64,000 nucleotides of DNA, taken from Ciona savignyi. Taxonomy: Eukaryota > Chordata > Ascidiacea > Phlebobranchia > Cionidae. Below the pieces are notes generated by a model. That model had not been told where the DNA came from and did no database searches. It saw only the letters and a list, made by a program, of their open reading frames with translations. Positions 1 to 13,685 of this stretch are shown one piece after another; position 1 is the stretch's first letter, and each line of letters begins with the position of its first letter. Both the position numbers and the translations under genes were made by a program. The stretch spans positions 2,444,961 to 2,508,960 of the forward strand of contig CH003028.1 in assembly GCA_000149265.1 (NCBI GenBank). The letters run 5' to 3'.

Positions 1-3000
1 CAGCTCAAAGTTTAGTTTTGCTTTGACTTCACTTAATTCCTTCGTTTTGATTGACAGGTCCTCACTTTTTAGTTCCAACATCTCTTCCAAATGTGAAATG
101 CGTTCTTTTCCTCTGGAACACTGTTGTAGTGTTTCATTGTTTGTGCTTTGAAGAGTTTCAACCTGACATGCTAGATCTCGACAAGTTTCGTTTAAACAAT
201 CTAGTTCATTCTTTTTAAAGACAAGCTCATCAATGTGTTTTAGTTCAGCCATTTCACTAGATCTCCTAAGATCCTCAATAACTTGTTCCAGGGATTCAAC
301 TGTTGTGTCTCTTTCTTTTTCCACATCCTTCAAGGCAATCTTCATATCTAAGAGGGAAGTCTCCAAATTTCTGGAATCCTGCAACAATTGCTGATTTTCA
401 GAACTTAAAACAACAATTTCATTCTGCCTTTCACTTAATTTTTCATCAAGATTATGGTTAATAATGCTTTGTTGTTCAAGTTGTTCTAACAAGTGATTTT
501 GTTCTTGCCTTAAATCATTAAATTCCTTTTCAAGTTGAGTTTTATTCGACGTGTTTGATTTCAAATCATCCCGCAAGTTCTGATTTTCTTTTAGAACTTT
601 ATCAAGATGGGATTTCGATTCTTCCAACTGTCGTCTACAATCTGCAATGCATTCCTCAAGTTCCACATTAGCATCTTCGAGAGTCACAACCTTTGTATTT
701 AATTCCAAAACAAATTGATCATGCTCATGATCTCTTTGCTTCATTTCAGTCTTTAAGGCACAAACTGCCTGGGCAGATTCTTCATTTTTATCCTGCAGTT
801 TAACCATTAACAGATGATTCTCTTCAGTCAATTCCCCAATCTTGTCATCTGTTGATAAAACCAGACCTTGAGCATCTACAAATTTAGACTTTAAAGTTTC
901 ATTATATGAATTGCTCTTCTGTAATTGATCACTCAGATCCTCTAAATTCTCCTTTAAACCCATTGCTTTAGCTTGTAGGGCAGATTTTGAATTTTCAGCA
1001 TCTAAAACCTGTTGTTTTAATTGAAAGTTCTGATCTGTCAATTTTCGAATATCCTCGTTTAATACAGCACAAAATTCTGAATATTCTTTAGCGGATGCTT
1101 CAATTTTTTCTTCCATGATTTTACATTGTTTGACAAGTTCAGATTTATCTGTGCTCAATGATTTGACTTGATTATTAAGAACTTGTAGATCATTTTCTAG
1201 AGCAGCTTGTTTCAGTAACAAATTTTCCTTGTTGGTTTTAAGAGAAGAAACTTCAGTTTCAAGCAAAAGTCGTCTCTCAACTTCAGAATTAAGCTGTGAG
1301 CTTGAACTTTCCAATTCATCTTGTAACATCAACATTTCTTCTTTGGACTCCAGCAAACTACTTTCAATGCTCTCAAGTTTATTCTGATGCATATCTTTCA
1401 ATTGATCGAGATCGGTGGATGTTTTGTTTAACATTTCATCAAGAGTTACTTTTTGCAACCTTAAACTATCTGCCTCAGCAGAAAGCTTTTCATAATCTTT
1501 GTCCTTGGTGGTTATAGTCTCAGAAAGTTCTAGATTTGAGGACATCAAGTTTTCAATTCGATTTTCAAGACTCGAAACCACTTCAGTATTTTCATCAAGT
1601 CTCCTGGTCATTGCTGTTGAATCCTGCTGAACATGTTTTAATTCTTCCTCTATTTTATGCTTCTCCAGACCAGATGCTTCCAAATGCATCTCCAACTTGG
1701 CAATTGTGTCTCCATTACTCTGAACAACATGTTCTAACTTCTGTTCTACATCATCAATTTGCATCTCAAGATCAACAACAGTCTGTGATGATCTCATCAA
1801 TTCAGAGTTCAATTTGTCAGTGTCTTCGCGAAGTGACGCATTGTCCTCCATGTATCTATTGCAGAGAATATCAAGGTTGTCATACTGAGAAAGTGTTTGC
1901 TCTAATTCTCTTTCAACCCCTTCCTTATTCTGCACCAGCATCTCAAAATCCTTTCTAAGAGTTTCCATCTCCTTGACCAATATTTGTTGTTCCTCTTTTA
2001 ATGCCAACCTCTCTTGCTTTAAAGTACCTTGAATGTCTTCTGCAACACCTTTGGCCTCTTTTAGGGAAGCATTTATGTCTGTTAGTTCTTTCTCCTTTTC
2101 ACCAAGCTGTTTAGTTGCCAGGTCCAAATCAGTTATTAACTTTTCTTCAGTATCACTAGACTTCTCTGCAGCCATATTTAAGTCACAAATAACTTCATCT
2201 TGATCTTCAAGCTTTGTTTGCAATGCTTTGCGCTGTTCAACAACTTGGTTTCCAGCTTCTACTTGTTTATGATACAACTGTTCCAAGCTTTGTAGTTGGA
2301 TAGTCAATTCAGCCTTACGTTTTTCAGTTTCATTAACTTTTAGCAACAATTTCGATGTATGTTCCTTTTGAACACTTAAATCTGATTGACATTGCAGCAT
2401 TTGCAAATTTAGGGCTCCGTTGCTTTGATTAACACCATCCAATTCACAAATCTTCTGGTTGAGTTCTGCACTCAAACTCAATACCTCTGCTTCCTTTTCC
2501 AACGAAGCCTTTCGATTATTGTCCAGACATTCTTGAAGGTGAGTTGACTTAGTTTCCAACTCAGCAATCAATTCATCTTTATCATCCATATCCATTTGTA
2601 AAAGCTCTGCATTGCCAATAGCTTTATTTAGTTCTTGTTCCAATGTTATCACTTTTTCTTCCAAGGTTCTTCTAGCAGTTTCCAAACTCGTCTCAAGATT
2701 TTCCACTTTTGCTAAATCTGACTGGAGCATTACAACTGTCCCATTAAGATTTGATATTTCACGATTTAAACTTTCTTGTAAAGCTTCTGAAGATTCACGA
2801 TATTCTGAGAACTCTTTAAACATTTTCTTTATTTTCATTTCCTTAGTTGCGATAGTTTGTTGCAAGTTATCCGAGGACTCCTTTAGTTTTTTAAAATCGC
2901 TTTCTTTCTGATCCATCTCTTGAGAACGCTCTACAAAATCCTGTTCGAGCTGACGGAATTCCAAATTTTGTTTCCCAATTCGCCCTTGTAAAGTTGCTAT

Positions 3001-6000
3001 CTCTTGCAACCTTTCTTCAGCAAGATTTACCGCTTTAGACTTTTCAGACGAAATCACATCTAAAGATAATTTTAAACTCTCAACCTCATTTTGAAAGTTC
3101 GAAGTTTCTTCTTGGGCATTTTCTAATGCAATACTTAACTCTTTTGACTTCCGTTCATGTTCTTTGGCTTCGTCATCCATTAATTGCTGGAGAACTGCAG
3201 ATGATTGTTTTAACTCACGAATCTCTGTTAATTTAGCATCTGCAGTAATTTGACATTCTTCCACAAGTTTCATTCTCTGCTCCAATTCTTTTTGAATCAA
3301 TGCATTTTGCTCTTTTAAATCCTCAATTACAGCTGTAGACTTTGTCAGTAAGTCTTCTTGTTGGGACAATTTTTCCTCAGCAGTTGATACAGATTCTTGC
3401 AATGATAAAACTAAACTCTCATTACCTGCAAGTGCATTTTGCAATTTTTCGTCCAAACCAGTTTTCGCTGTTTTGACTACATCGAATTCTTTTTGCAATG
3501 TTTCCAATGTTGAGCTTTTATTACAAAGTTGCTCTTGTAGCTGTTGATTAACCAAACTTAAGTTGTCAAGCTCAGATTGCTTGAAACTTAAATCTTTTTG
3601 AACCTGGGATAACTCGTGGGCTTGTGTTTCCAAAACTTGGTGAATTTCAGCAATTTTTACATCTTTGTTTTCGCACTCTCTATTTAATCGATCGACTAAA
3701 GTTGACGTTGATTCTTGCTGACAAGCTTGCTCTTCTAAAAGCTTCTTTAAAGCAGAAATCTCTTCAACCAAACCATTTCTTTCTGATAGTAGAGCACTAG
3801 ATGATTCTTCCATCTTTTTGATAAAGGCATCTTTACTTTCCAATGAGCTTTCATACCTGGTAACCTTCAGTTTTATAGAATTGGTTAACTCCGACAACTC
3901 GGCTGCATTTTCATCCTTTTCGAACGCCGTGATCTCAATATTGGAACGCAGCATCTTCACTTCATCTTCCAAATCGTGGATCCTGGATGCGTCTTTTTCT
4001 TGCAACATCTTCAAATTGCTGAGATCACTTCTAGCTTCATTTTCAGAATTCTTTGCGATCTCCAGCGCTCCGAGATGACCCTCAGAGACATCAACTGCTT
4101 CCTGCATCCTCTCAATCTGAGCCTCCAGATCCTGGACTCTCCCCTCCAAACTCTTCCTCTCGATTGAATCAGCTCTGGCCTCTTGGATGAGAGCTTTATG
4201 CTTTTCCTGCACTTCTTTTTTGCTCATTGATATTTTCTCAATTTGTTGAACAGAATTTTGAAGATCATTCTCCAATTTCTTTACAAGATCTTTTAATTTT
4301 TCTTCTTCTTCCTGCATCCGCTTATAATCCTGTTGAAGAGTGGAATGATTGGATCTCAGTTCTTCTGCGAATTTTAGTTGCTCATCAAGCTTCTTTCTAT
4401 TTTCCATCAACATCCTTTGCTTCTCTTCACAACGGAGGTTGAGTTGGTGAAGATGATCTTCCTGATCTTTCATCTTGGCACTGATATTCTTCAGCTCCTC
4501 TTGCGATCCTAATGCCAACCTCCGAGCCTCTTCTTGGGAGCAACTCTGCAGATCTTCAATCTTCTTCTTTAACCTTCAAACCGGGAAATAGAAACAGTTA
4601 AAAAGTAAATTTCCAATTAATACCTAAATAAATTTCCAAGTAATAAGTAATGAAATTATACACGACCATTAGTGAAACAGGCAAACTTAAGTTAAAAAGT
4701 TCATTATAGAGTATAGATATCAACAATAGCATGCTAATGGTCAGTTTAATGCTGAATATCTCATTAATATTGGCTATAAGATTGATTGATTATATTTCGG
4801 GAATTCGTAAACCTGTTTCGACTGATACACCATTTAATGCACAGCCATTTTGAAGGATATTTAAACTTAAAAAACCATCAATTGAGGTTCAAATTGAAAT
4901 CAATTAGCTAGGACATAGTTACAATAGGAAAGATTATTCTCCACAATATTAATCTTCGCTACGGCTAACTATTCTATATTTAAGGTAATCAGTATAATTT
5001 TACACATTTTGATTTTACTCCGTTTTTTTTCTATTATTTTTTTCTGTGTCATACTCATGACAGACATGTCTGATCTTCAGGTGATTGGCATGAACGGGTT
5101 ATCCAATCAGGTTAAAACTTTAAGAAATCCTAGAAGCTTGCCTCTGATTTAATTTTACCACAAAATGGAAGGGATATTGCTACTGGCGTGCCAATAAAGG
5201 GGAATTCCTGCTATTGAAAAAATTTAAAGAGACCCAATTTTCAGAATGTGCCGTTACTACCATATGTCTTTTGTTCAGAAACTTACTGTTCCAATTCTTT
5301 CGAATGTTCTTTGCTGATGGCTGCAACCTTGTTTTCATGGATCTCTTTCAATTTTTCGATTTCTGACTTTGTTCTTTTCAACTCAGCAACAACAGTCTCA
5401 CTTTGTTCAATCAACATGTTGTTTTCCTTCGTCAACGATTCAACCTCGTTTGACCTTTGTTCCAGTTTGTTGAAAGTTCCACTTGAGTTGTTTTCCATTC
5501 GATTGACTTGGTCTTTCAACTAGAATAAAAATTAACATATTTTTATATAAATCTGTAAAAAAAAATTATTCTTCTTTTTTAAGTATTTTAAAAAAAATTA
5601 TGTAAATTAATTATTTTAAAAGATAGTAATCCATGATACTCCAACAAAGAAATACTGATTGAAAGATCCAATCCAAAAGTCTTTAGCAAAGCAATGTATA
5701 TGAAACTTCATCAGACACCGGCCCTTACTAGTTATGAGCCATGTTTAATTATTCACAAACTATAACAGCAAGTCAGCAACTCAGTCAAAGGAGAATTATT
5801 AAAAAGCAAATTTTTAATTTCGGGACCTGGTTTGTCAGTTGTCAATTCTTACTTAGACGAGTAGTGTGTAAGTATGTAAACTAAACAGCTAGCTTAGTCC
5901 GACCGGTTATCGGTTTAGTGAGATGCCTGTCAACCGAAAGGTTGTAGGTTCAAAACTGGTCGCTAGCGAGTCGGTTTCGTCCTTAAGCAAGGCACTTAAT

Positions 6001-9000
6001 GGTCATTGCCTGAACCCAGCGGATTAATGAGTTCTACAAAATTGAAGGAACGTGTCTATCATACACAACACACTGAAATAGCTCCGGTAACCCGACGATG
6101 GGCACGAGAAGATCTGACGATTGCATATGTGTGATCTGACGATTGCATGTCCCGTTGGTTTTCCCATTCACGGGAAAAAACATGAATATTCCATCCTATC
6201 CAAGTTTATTTTTGCATTTTTTCAAATCATTTTCTAAATGCAGTAATAAGAATAGAAAATTGAAAGCTTCATTTAATAATTAGCTGGTATCACACCCACA
6301 CATGTTATAAAAAGATTTGTATTAAACTCAGATCACTTCTTAATACTACTTCCCAAACTAATAGCACTTTTGAACATTTTTTTACATTTCCAATGTCACA
6401 CAATTATAATAAATTAAGATGGTCAAACCTGAGATATATCTTGATCTTTCTTCTTCATACACGCTTCCAATTTTAACCTCCTGTCATCCAAATCATGTGA
6501 TTCTGACTTCAGTTTGTCTACTGTGTTTTCTGTGGGAAATATTTGTGAATTTACCAGTACCGTCAATAAATGAACAATATGCATGTATTTTATGTCATAT
6601 TTTTTTAAGTAGACGAATAGAAATACATATTTTTTCAGTACTGGTAAGTTTAGATACAGAGTTGGGCCTTACTTTTATATTGGGTGATTTAAAATAACTT
6701 GCTTGATTTATTTAATTCCTATGAAGTTTTTATTCATTTTAATCGGTCGAAGATTCGAACCCATGGTCTCGTTAACCAAATAGCCACACGATGTAGTTTT
6801 ATAAATTAGATTTTAATATCTTCGCTGTAACAGCTCTTGTGCTTGCCTTTGAGCATGGGGCATCTCATTAAAAGAGTTTTTAAGAAATGAAGTCAAGATT
6901 ATTCTTACCGAGTTGGTTTATCGACTTTTCAAAGTCAGTTTTCATTTTTTTACTTTCAGCTTGCTTTTGTTCCATTTCGTTCTTATGGCTTGTTGAAGCT
7001 TGCTGGAGCCTTTGTATCTCTGATTTGAATGTGCTGCATTGAGATTCACTTGATTCCAGTTTGTCAGTGAGTCTTTCCCGCTGTCCAGCCATTGATGCAT
7101 TTTCTTTGTTAAGAACCTGCGGTTACAATGCAGTAGTTAATCTGTAGTGTGTACATAAACTATAAGTAAAAATAAATTTTAACTATAAGTTTCAATGTTT
7201 TAGTGTTTGATAAATTTTCAATATACGTTGTTTTAAATGTTAGTTTTAATGTTGGTTGAATTTCTAATATATATTTCAAATGTTTTAAATAGCGTTTTTA
7301 AAGTGGTTGTTAAATTTCCAAATAAGTTTTAAATGTTTCAAGTAAATGTTTTATTGTTTCAAACTCCCTATAAAGTCAGAGTTGAAAAGCTGTGATAGTT
7401 GATTGGGATGATATATTCATGACAACAAAATGTTGGAAGACTAAACACAGATCATCCAAGCAGTGCTAGAAACGGTAACAGTATAATGCCTGTGCTTACA
7501 TTCACATGCTAACACTTTTTCAGCACTATTTCTTAGCAGAATTGTATTAAATAGGTTTGCATCATTGATAAAAACCATCATTCCTATGATAATGGCTGCA
7601 GCCAGAGTTTTCATATAAACAGCATTGTTATTTAAGTTTATATTTTTATAATAAAGTTGGAATCCTAAATTAAAAAGTTACAAAAACTGCACCAGTGTAA
7701 AGTTAAAAACACTGTGTATTAGAATGGTTGGTATAAGCTGCTATAGCTCATATAAATAAAAAAATGTGGCTATTACAGGGGTAGGTAACTTCTCTAGTCA
7801 GCGGGCCAAATGTGGGAAAATAAAGTCCTTGGTGGGTCGGATTATTACAATATTTAATATCTTAATCACATATATTTATATACTATTACAAGGAACACAT
7901 TACAGGATATGGTTGGATACAGTCTACTAGTCAATCAAAATTCTTTCACTGGCCAAACCCGACCTGCGGAGCGTATGTTACCCATGCCTGGCTTAATACT
8001 TTCTGCCATTACAAGTACTATATCAAGTGAGAAGATTAAACACCTGTTCAGAGTCTTGCAGCTGCTTGATTCTGGATTGATCAGTTTGATGGAGTTGTTC
8101 CATCTGAAGCAGTTTGTGCTGTGTCTTTTTCAATTCAGAATCAAGTTTATTCCGGTTTAAACTGGTTTGATCAAGCTCGGTCTGGGCTTGTTTGAGGTCG
8201 TTCTTTGCATCAGACAATTCTTGTGCGAATCTGGTTCAAAAAAAGATGTTTAATCATAAAATAGGTAACACCAATTCTGGGAATAATTTGTTTTATTTTG
8301 TCAGCAGTTTTACATGGAAAACTAAAGTACTGGTGATAAAATCTTAAAAACACCAAAACATGACCTTCCCATATACAGAAAGTATTTGGATCTATTCATA
8401 TGAAATCTTAAAGCAAAGTTCTGGTTCCCCTGTGCGGAGTAACCACAGTATAAAATCAAGGCAACCATTTGTAGGTGGCAATGGTCCACCTTAACTACTG
8501 AACTGATTTCCAAATACCAGCTTAGAACTTTGAATAAGATTTAAAAATGGAAGTTTGTGGCCATAACAATGTGTAAAACTGCTTAACAAATATCCTAGTT
8601 GTTTAATTTATTACACCAACAAAAAATTCTTACTTTTTCTTTGCCTCTGCAAGCTGCTGCTCCAACCTCCTGCATCCATCTTCCGCATCTTGCAACATCT
8701 TCTTCATTTTCTTTACCTCGTTGCTGTGATCTCCATCTATTTTGGCTCTCGAAACCTCCAAGTCCTCACGATCGGATTTCTCATCTTCTTTCATCTGCTT
8801 CGTCTTTTGCTCTGATTCACGTAACTGGGATGGTGGTTTTTGTGAATTTTTTTACTTGAGATCCAGAATTTGAATGAAGTTATTGAAATTAAAATGGATA
8901 ATTGCTGTTTTCATTACCGTATTACTTAAAAAAGTAAAATAGTTTAGTATAATTCAGATTTTTTGAACTTGGCTAATTTACACAATTTTAATTATAAATG

Positions 9001-12000
9001 CCTCAAAATAGAAATACTTATTTAAAGATCCAAACCCTAAGGTTTCAGTAAAGGAAGTAAGAAGTTTAAATATTTACACTATAAACAAGATTAAATTGGA
9101 CAATTTAAACAAAAATAAAAAGGTAGTGTAAGGCATATGCAATGATAATGTATATTTATTTAGTGTTGTAACCTTTTTTCAGGTTATCAAGATAAGATTT
9201 TTTTACATTTTTAAGACTTGATTACCAGAATTTATTTATAAGATGACATTAAAATAAAACTTATTAAAACATTAACCCAACTTCTCTAGTCGGCGGGCTA
9301 GATGTGGGAAAATGAACAACTTGGTGGGCTGGGTAATTACGTTTTAATATCTCTATCACAGGGTATGGTTAGGTGCAGTTTGCGGGTCGGTCAAACCCCT
9401 TCAGGAGCTGGACCTGCCACGAAGACCCATGCCTGCATTAACCTGACAGTTTTAAAATATTTGAATTTGATTGCACACCTTTTTAATGGTTTCTTCAAGT
9501 TGAGCTTTCAGTGATGTAATTTCTTGTGATTTTAAGCGGAGTTCATTTTGAAACGATTCAATGTTGTCATTCATTGGTTCAACACTTGGCACAGTGACAG
9601 TTGAGTCTTAAAGATTAACAAATATAAGTATAATGAAAAGGTCAAACAAATATAAGTATAATGAAAAGGTAAACTTAAGAATAAAAAAGATTTAAACTAT
9701 TCGTGATTTCATGATACATATATTCATTATTTATAGAGAAAATGTTAAAACCGATAAAATCAGTTGAAAATATAAAAATGGGAAAATAATACAAAAATTA
9801 TAAATATAAGTCTTAAAAAAGATAAAAAGCCTAAAAAATATAAAAAAAGGAATAAAAAAATACAAAAAATATCAGAAAATATACAGTTTATACATAAAAT
9901 TTAAATGCATTGTCCAAACTACATATTGGTGAGAAAAATTATTATATCAACTATTGCATCAACTATATTATATCAACTAAAAACTTACGAGAAGTTTTGA
10001 CTGGTTGACTTAAGGTAGGTAATAGAATTGGTAGATTTGAATCACCACCCGCATTTAATGGAGCTGGGAACATAAAAAATAATTATAAACTTCTACTGAA
10101 TAGTAATGGAAGATGTGTTGCCAACTTCATTCTTTAAGATCATTTTTTTATGAACCACAATGGTAGATATCATAAGCTTTTATTGAAGACATGCCAAATA
10201 GTCACATTATGAAATAGAAGCCATGACCTGCTTTTGAGGTTCATGAACTTATAGATTTGCTAACGAATTAGCCACTTAATCATGTATTTTACACTTGAAT
10301 GAACTCAGTAGTGATTAAGATCAAATTGGGCCATGTAAATAAATAATTCATACATTCATTAACATTAAGTTTCCACTAACATTTATTTTAAACATCGGTG
10401 GTTGCTGTTTCGTGTTTATATGTCTGTTTATCTATTTCTTTAATACAGGTCAAGTCCGCAACATTTATGTTTTACACTATGCATGTACTTTACACTGTTT
10501 TGCACAGTACCACAGTACTCTAAATCATTCGTTCATCATGTCTGCTTAAAAGTTGCCAACCTGCAATATTTAGTGTGAAAAATGAAGCTTAAATGTATTG
10601 CTTGAATTTGGCAAACTTTAAGAGACATGATGTTACAGTGTTTAGAGCACATTACATTTAGGTATCTGACAATTCCCATGCAGTTAAAGCAATGTGGTAT
10701 ATTTTGTGACTGACTACATTTTGGTTTTAACTATTTTTTTCTTTCGGAGTAACACTATCATAACATACCGGTATACAAATATAAATTATTAAACTCCATA
10801 ACAAAATTGAAAAACAACAAGAAACAACTTCTGTTCAAACCTGGCAAGAGGGGTGAACTGGTTAAAAGGTCGAACACAGGAGGAGCCTTTTTAACCGGTG
10901 TGATCGCCACCAGAGTTTCTTCTGCTTCATCTGTGGCCCACGGAGAGGCAGGAACATATGATGATTTTTTCGCTGATTTCTGTGGGAAAGATCATTGTTT
11001 TCATTCTGATACGATATGAAGAACCACTGTATGCTTTAAGTTAGAAAAAGTTGGTAAACAAAGCCCTAAAGAAAATTGTTTTTAAGGGAAAAGATATACC
11101 AGCTTTCTTATACTCTTAGGCTTAGAAGGAAAGAACATACCTCATACGCTAAATTGTTACTGAAAATGGTCGCAATGAAATGAGTGTAACAATGTTAATT
11201 TTAAGCAATCATGGACTGATTTAGCAGTAGGGATGATGCAAACTGGTACATGTAATATGAACCAATGTTGTTCTTAATGAAACATAAGCATTTTAATTTT
11301 TCGACTTTACAATGAAAATTAAAGATTATAATCATACCAATATGTATATTTTACAAAACTGATGCACTTACTTTAACCAGGCAAAAAAGTTTAACTCTGT
11401 TGGTCTATGTATAAAAATATGTTTAATAGCCTACCTCTAAATATATTAAAACAATACACAAGTAAAACAAGCCAGGATCCATGTTTTTTTATTTGTTAAT
11501 TACCCAAACCTTACCGGTACTGAGTGTTTCATATCATTGATTTCTTTTTCAAGTGATTTTGTTTTAGTTTTCTCCTGATCCAGCATTGTTTGCAACTCAG
11601 TAATTTTCAAGTTAAACTCTCTTTCCTCCTCTTCAATGCCCTTTCCTTTCTTTGGGGTCTAAAGAATCAAAAACTGATAAATGTGCCGTAATAAAAATTT
11701 GAAAGGATTAGATTTAATGCAAAGATGTGATCATTGCGTCATTTTTTAACTTTAAGATTATTTTTGGTACTAAATATTTGTCCTGCTGCCCGGCGACTAA
11801 GAATTAAATTCACTTGCGTTTGGAAGCTATCGCGAATAAATCTTTTAACCAAATAAAATATAACATTTAAAAATAAAACATGTCATAAAACGAAAACAAA
11901 GTGTTTATTAACACTTGGACTTGTTATTATTCCCCTATACACCAGTTAAACAGAAAATGATCGCGGTAAACATTAAAAATGGTTGCGGTAAACGTTAAGT

Positions 12001-13685
12001 GCTTTAGTACATATCTTAAGCGCACTACAGATTTTGAAACTTTAAAAGGTAACAATTGGATCTATGCATGATGATTAATAAAAAGTAGATAACTACCATA
12101 CACCATACCTTGGAATAATATTGTTCCAGTTGATATTTGCAACGTTGAAATTGTCCTTCTAAACTATTGATGTGAACTTCTTTATGTCGCAGATCATTGC
12201 TTAGCTTCTCAACCTAGATTTAAATCCACAATTCTAATTCTGAGCGCATATCCTTGGTCCACTTAATGACTACTATTAATATAAGTAACAAATAATTACA
12301 AAAAAATGTGGCTTTTAAACTGTTTCATAATAACAGTATATTTAAAATAACTAAAAAATTATTATAATTTCTTTACAAAGCACCAAATAAAAAGCAACAA
12401 AATAGTAGCTCAATTAAGCATATTGTCCATGTGGTAAAATATATTTAAAACATTACTTTTTGCTGCAGTTTTGTACATTCCTCTGATAAGGTATGATTTT
12501 CCCGCTTGAGAACTCCTGATTCCACTTTGTCATCATCTAATTTACGTTTCTGTGAAAGAAATTCACTTAGTCAATTGGATGGAATTTTTTTAATGTGGCT
12601 GCATTAAACATACTTTTTTCTTATATGATCAATACTGTGTAAGCATAAGATAGAACAACATAAATTCAGATTGCTGTTTTTGAATAAATAAAGGTAGATA
12701 AGGCCATTGGATTGTTAAATATGTTAACGTTGAAATTGTGCTGAAACATATCTTCTAGTGTACTATGAGCAATATCCATTAAGTACTGGTAGTTTAAATA
12801 TTCAACAACATTTCTTAAGTTTTAAATTTACCGACATTGAATAAATCTGAGGTTAAACAAAAACAATGAAACTATTCAGACATATTCTGACCATTTTTTG
12901 CCAAAGTTTGAAGCAATTTAATATATATATATAATATATACGATAGTCGATAAGCTCAGTGTTAGCCATGGCATTCATTAGATAATCACATATGCTCACA
13001 GCCAATGTGTGTTGAACAGGGGGGCAATGAGCATGTCTGACTGAATGCCTACGTCAAAAGAGGGAATAGGATAGAATATTCATGTTTATCCCGTAAATGG
13101 AAAAACCTAGGGGGTTAACACACGGGCAATCGTCAGATCAGCTTGCGCCCACCGTCGGGTTGCCGGAGCTATTGCAATGTGTTGTGTATGATTTAGATGT
13201 TCCTTTAATTTGGTAGAACCTACTAATCCACTGGGTTTGGGCAATGTCCGTAAAGTACCTTGCCCATGGACATTATCTAGCAACTAGTTTTAAACCTTCA
13301 ACCCTTCGGTTGAAAGGCGTCGCACTTAACCACCAGACTAATTGGTCGGTCAGGCCGGGTTGGTATCAAACCATCGGGTTAGTGGTTATTCTTAGCTTTT
13401 ACTGAATATTATGAGCATGCAGGGCTTGTGTAACATTGTCCATCTGTGCTAACATATGAAAAACAATATCTATTGTAATTTGAGCAGAAGCCTTGATACC
13501 TATGGTATACATAGTGTTTTATTTCAGTCAACCTGTTTATTGTTTGATGCTTCTAAAGATTCAAGCATGAATTGCTTTTGTTTCGTTTCTTTTTTAAGGA
13601 TTTCATTTTGCTTTTCAATTTCGGCGATTTTTCCAAGTGCTTTGTGAGATAACCCTTCTTTCCATTCTTCCTGGGCCCAACTCAT
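1..13685 (-). CDS. CENPF: CENP-F homologue (centromere protein F), 5' part, runs off the left edge
   Basis: Large coiled-coil kinetochore and nuclear-matrix protein that in vertebrates binds microtubules, dynein regulators and the outer kinetochore in mitosis. Thirteen coding exons keep phase: 13533-13685, 12457-12549, 12109-12213, 11515-11658, 10841-10979, 9989-10063, 9479-9606, 8634-8824, 8044-8230, 6909-7116, 6429-6529, 5287-5519, and one giant exon from 4573 to the edge. Together they give 2,110 codons. The N-terminus reads MSWAQEEWKEGL, then ALGKIAEIE and FMLESLEA, which is the CENP-F N-terminal signature; exons 2-3 and 9 also follow the vertebrate protein. A TP-rich linker (AITPVKK, exon 5) interrupts otherwise continuous heptads. 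The giant exon is open in frame to base 1 and rich in Q, E, K, L and S. The C-terminal kinetochore-targeting part lies outside the window. The N-terminal match makes other coiled-coil families unlikely. Confidence 0.9.
5901..6201 (+). repeat. tRNA-derived SINE-like repeat, family 1, full-length copy
   Basis: Copy in the CENP-F intron between 5519 and 6429. The 5' end is tRNA-like, with an A-box-like stretch (ggtttagtgagatgcc) and a B-box-like ggttcaaaactgg. A shared body follows (ggcacttaatggtcattgcc; cacaacacactg; ctccggtaacccgacg), and it ends in an atcctatcc tail. Other copies in this window are at 13064, 14071, 19656, 24438, 27983, 31736, 41927, 48969, 50559 and 53222. It resembles tRNA-related SINEs described in Ciona, but I could not compare it with a library. 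Confidence 0.75.
6744..6800 (-). repeat. tRNA-like relic (SINE-like family 2)
   Basis: The reverse strand shows an A-box-like ggctatttgg and, about 25 bases on, gggttcgaatc, a good B box. The spacing is too short for a complete tRNA gene, so this looks like a decayed tRNA-derived repeat in a CENP-F intron. Confidence 0.4.
7776..7990. mobile_element. hAT-type MITE or remnant
   Basis: The ends are caggggtaggtaac and, inverted, caggcatgggtaac, typical of hAT-family termini. The interior has the 'gcgggcc ... tgtgggaaaa ... tggtgggtcgg' pattern common to hAT miniature elements. No long open frame is present. Flanks ggctatta and gcttaata could be a decayed 8-bp target duplication. It lies in the CENP-F intron between 7116 and 8044. 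Confidence 0.5.
9279..9435. mobile_element. Second, truncated copy of the hAT-like repeat seen at 7776
   Basis: It shares acttctctagtc, gcgggc, tgtgggaaaatga, tggtgggc, atcacagggtatggtt and acccatgcctg with the copy at 7776, in the same orientation. The left terminus is eroded. It abuts CENP-F exon 7 (9479-9606). Confidence 0.5.
13064..13351 (-). repeat. SINE-like repeat, family 1, full-length copy
   Basis: Reverse-strand copy in CENP-F intron 1. It starts with the aataggatag tail and carries ggggttaacacacgggcaat, gcgcccaccgtcgggttgcc, gtaccttgcccatggacat and the tRNA-like end (cttcggttgaaaggcgtcgc ... ccagactaattggtcgg). Confidence 0.75.

Noticed and set aside
1536..1958. 140-aa plus-strand frame
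   Set aside because: Lies opposite the continuous CENP-F coiled-coil exon; the composition is its complement.
6744..6800. Functional tRNA gene
   Set aside because: A and B boxes are only about 25 bases apart, too close for a cloverleaf; it fits the decayed family-2 repeats elsewhere in the window.
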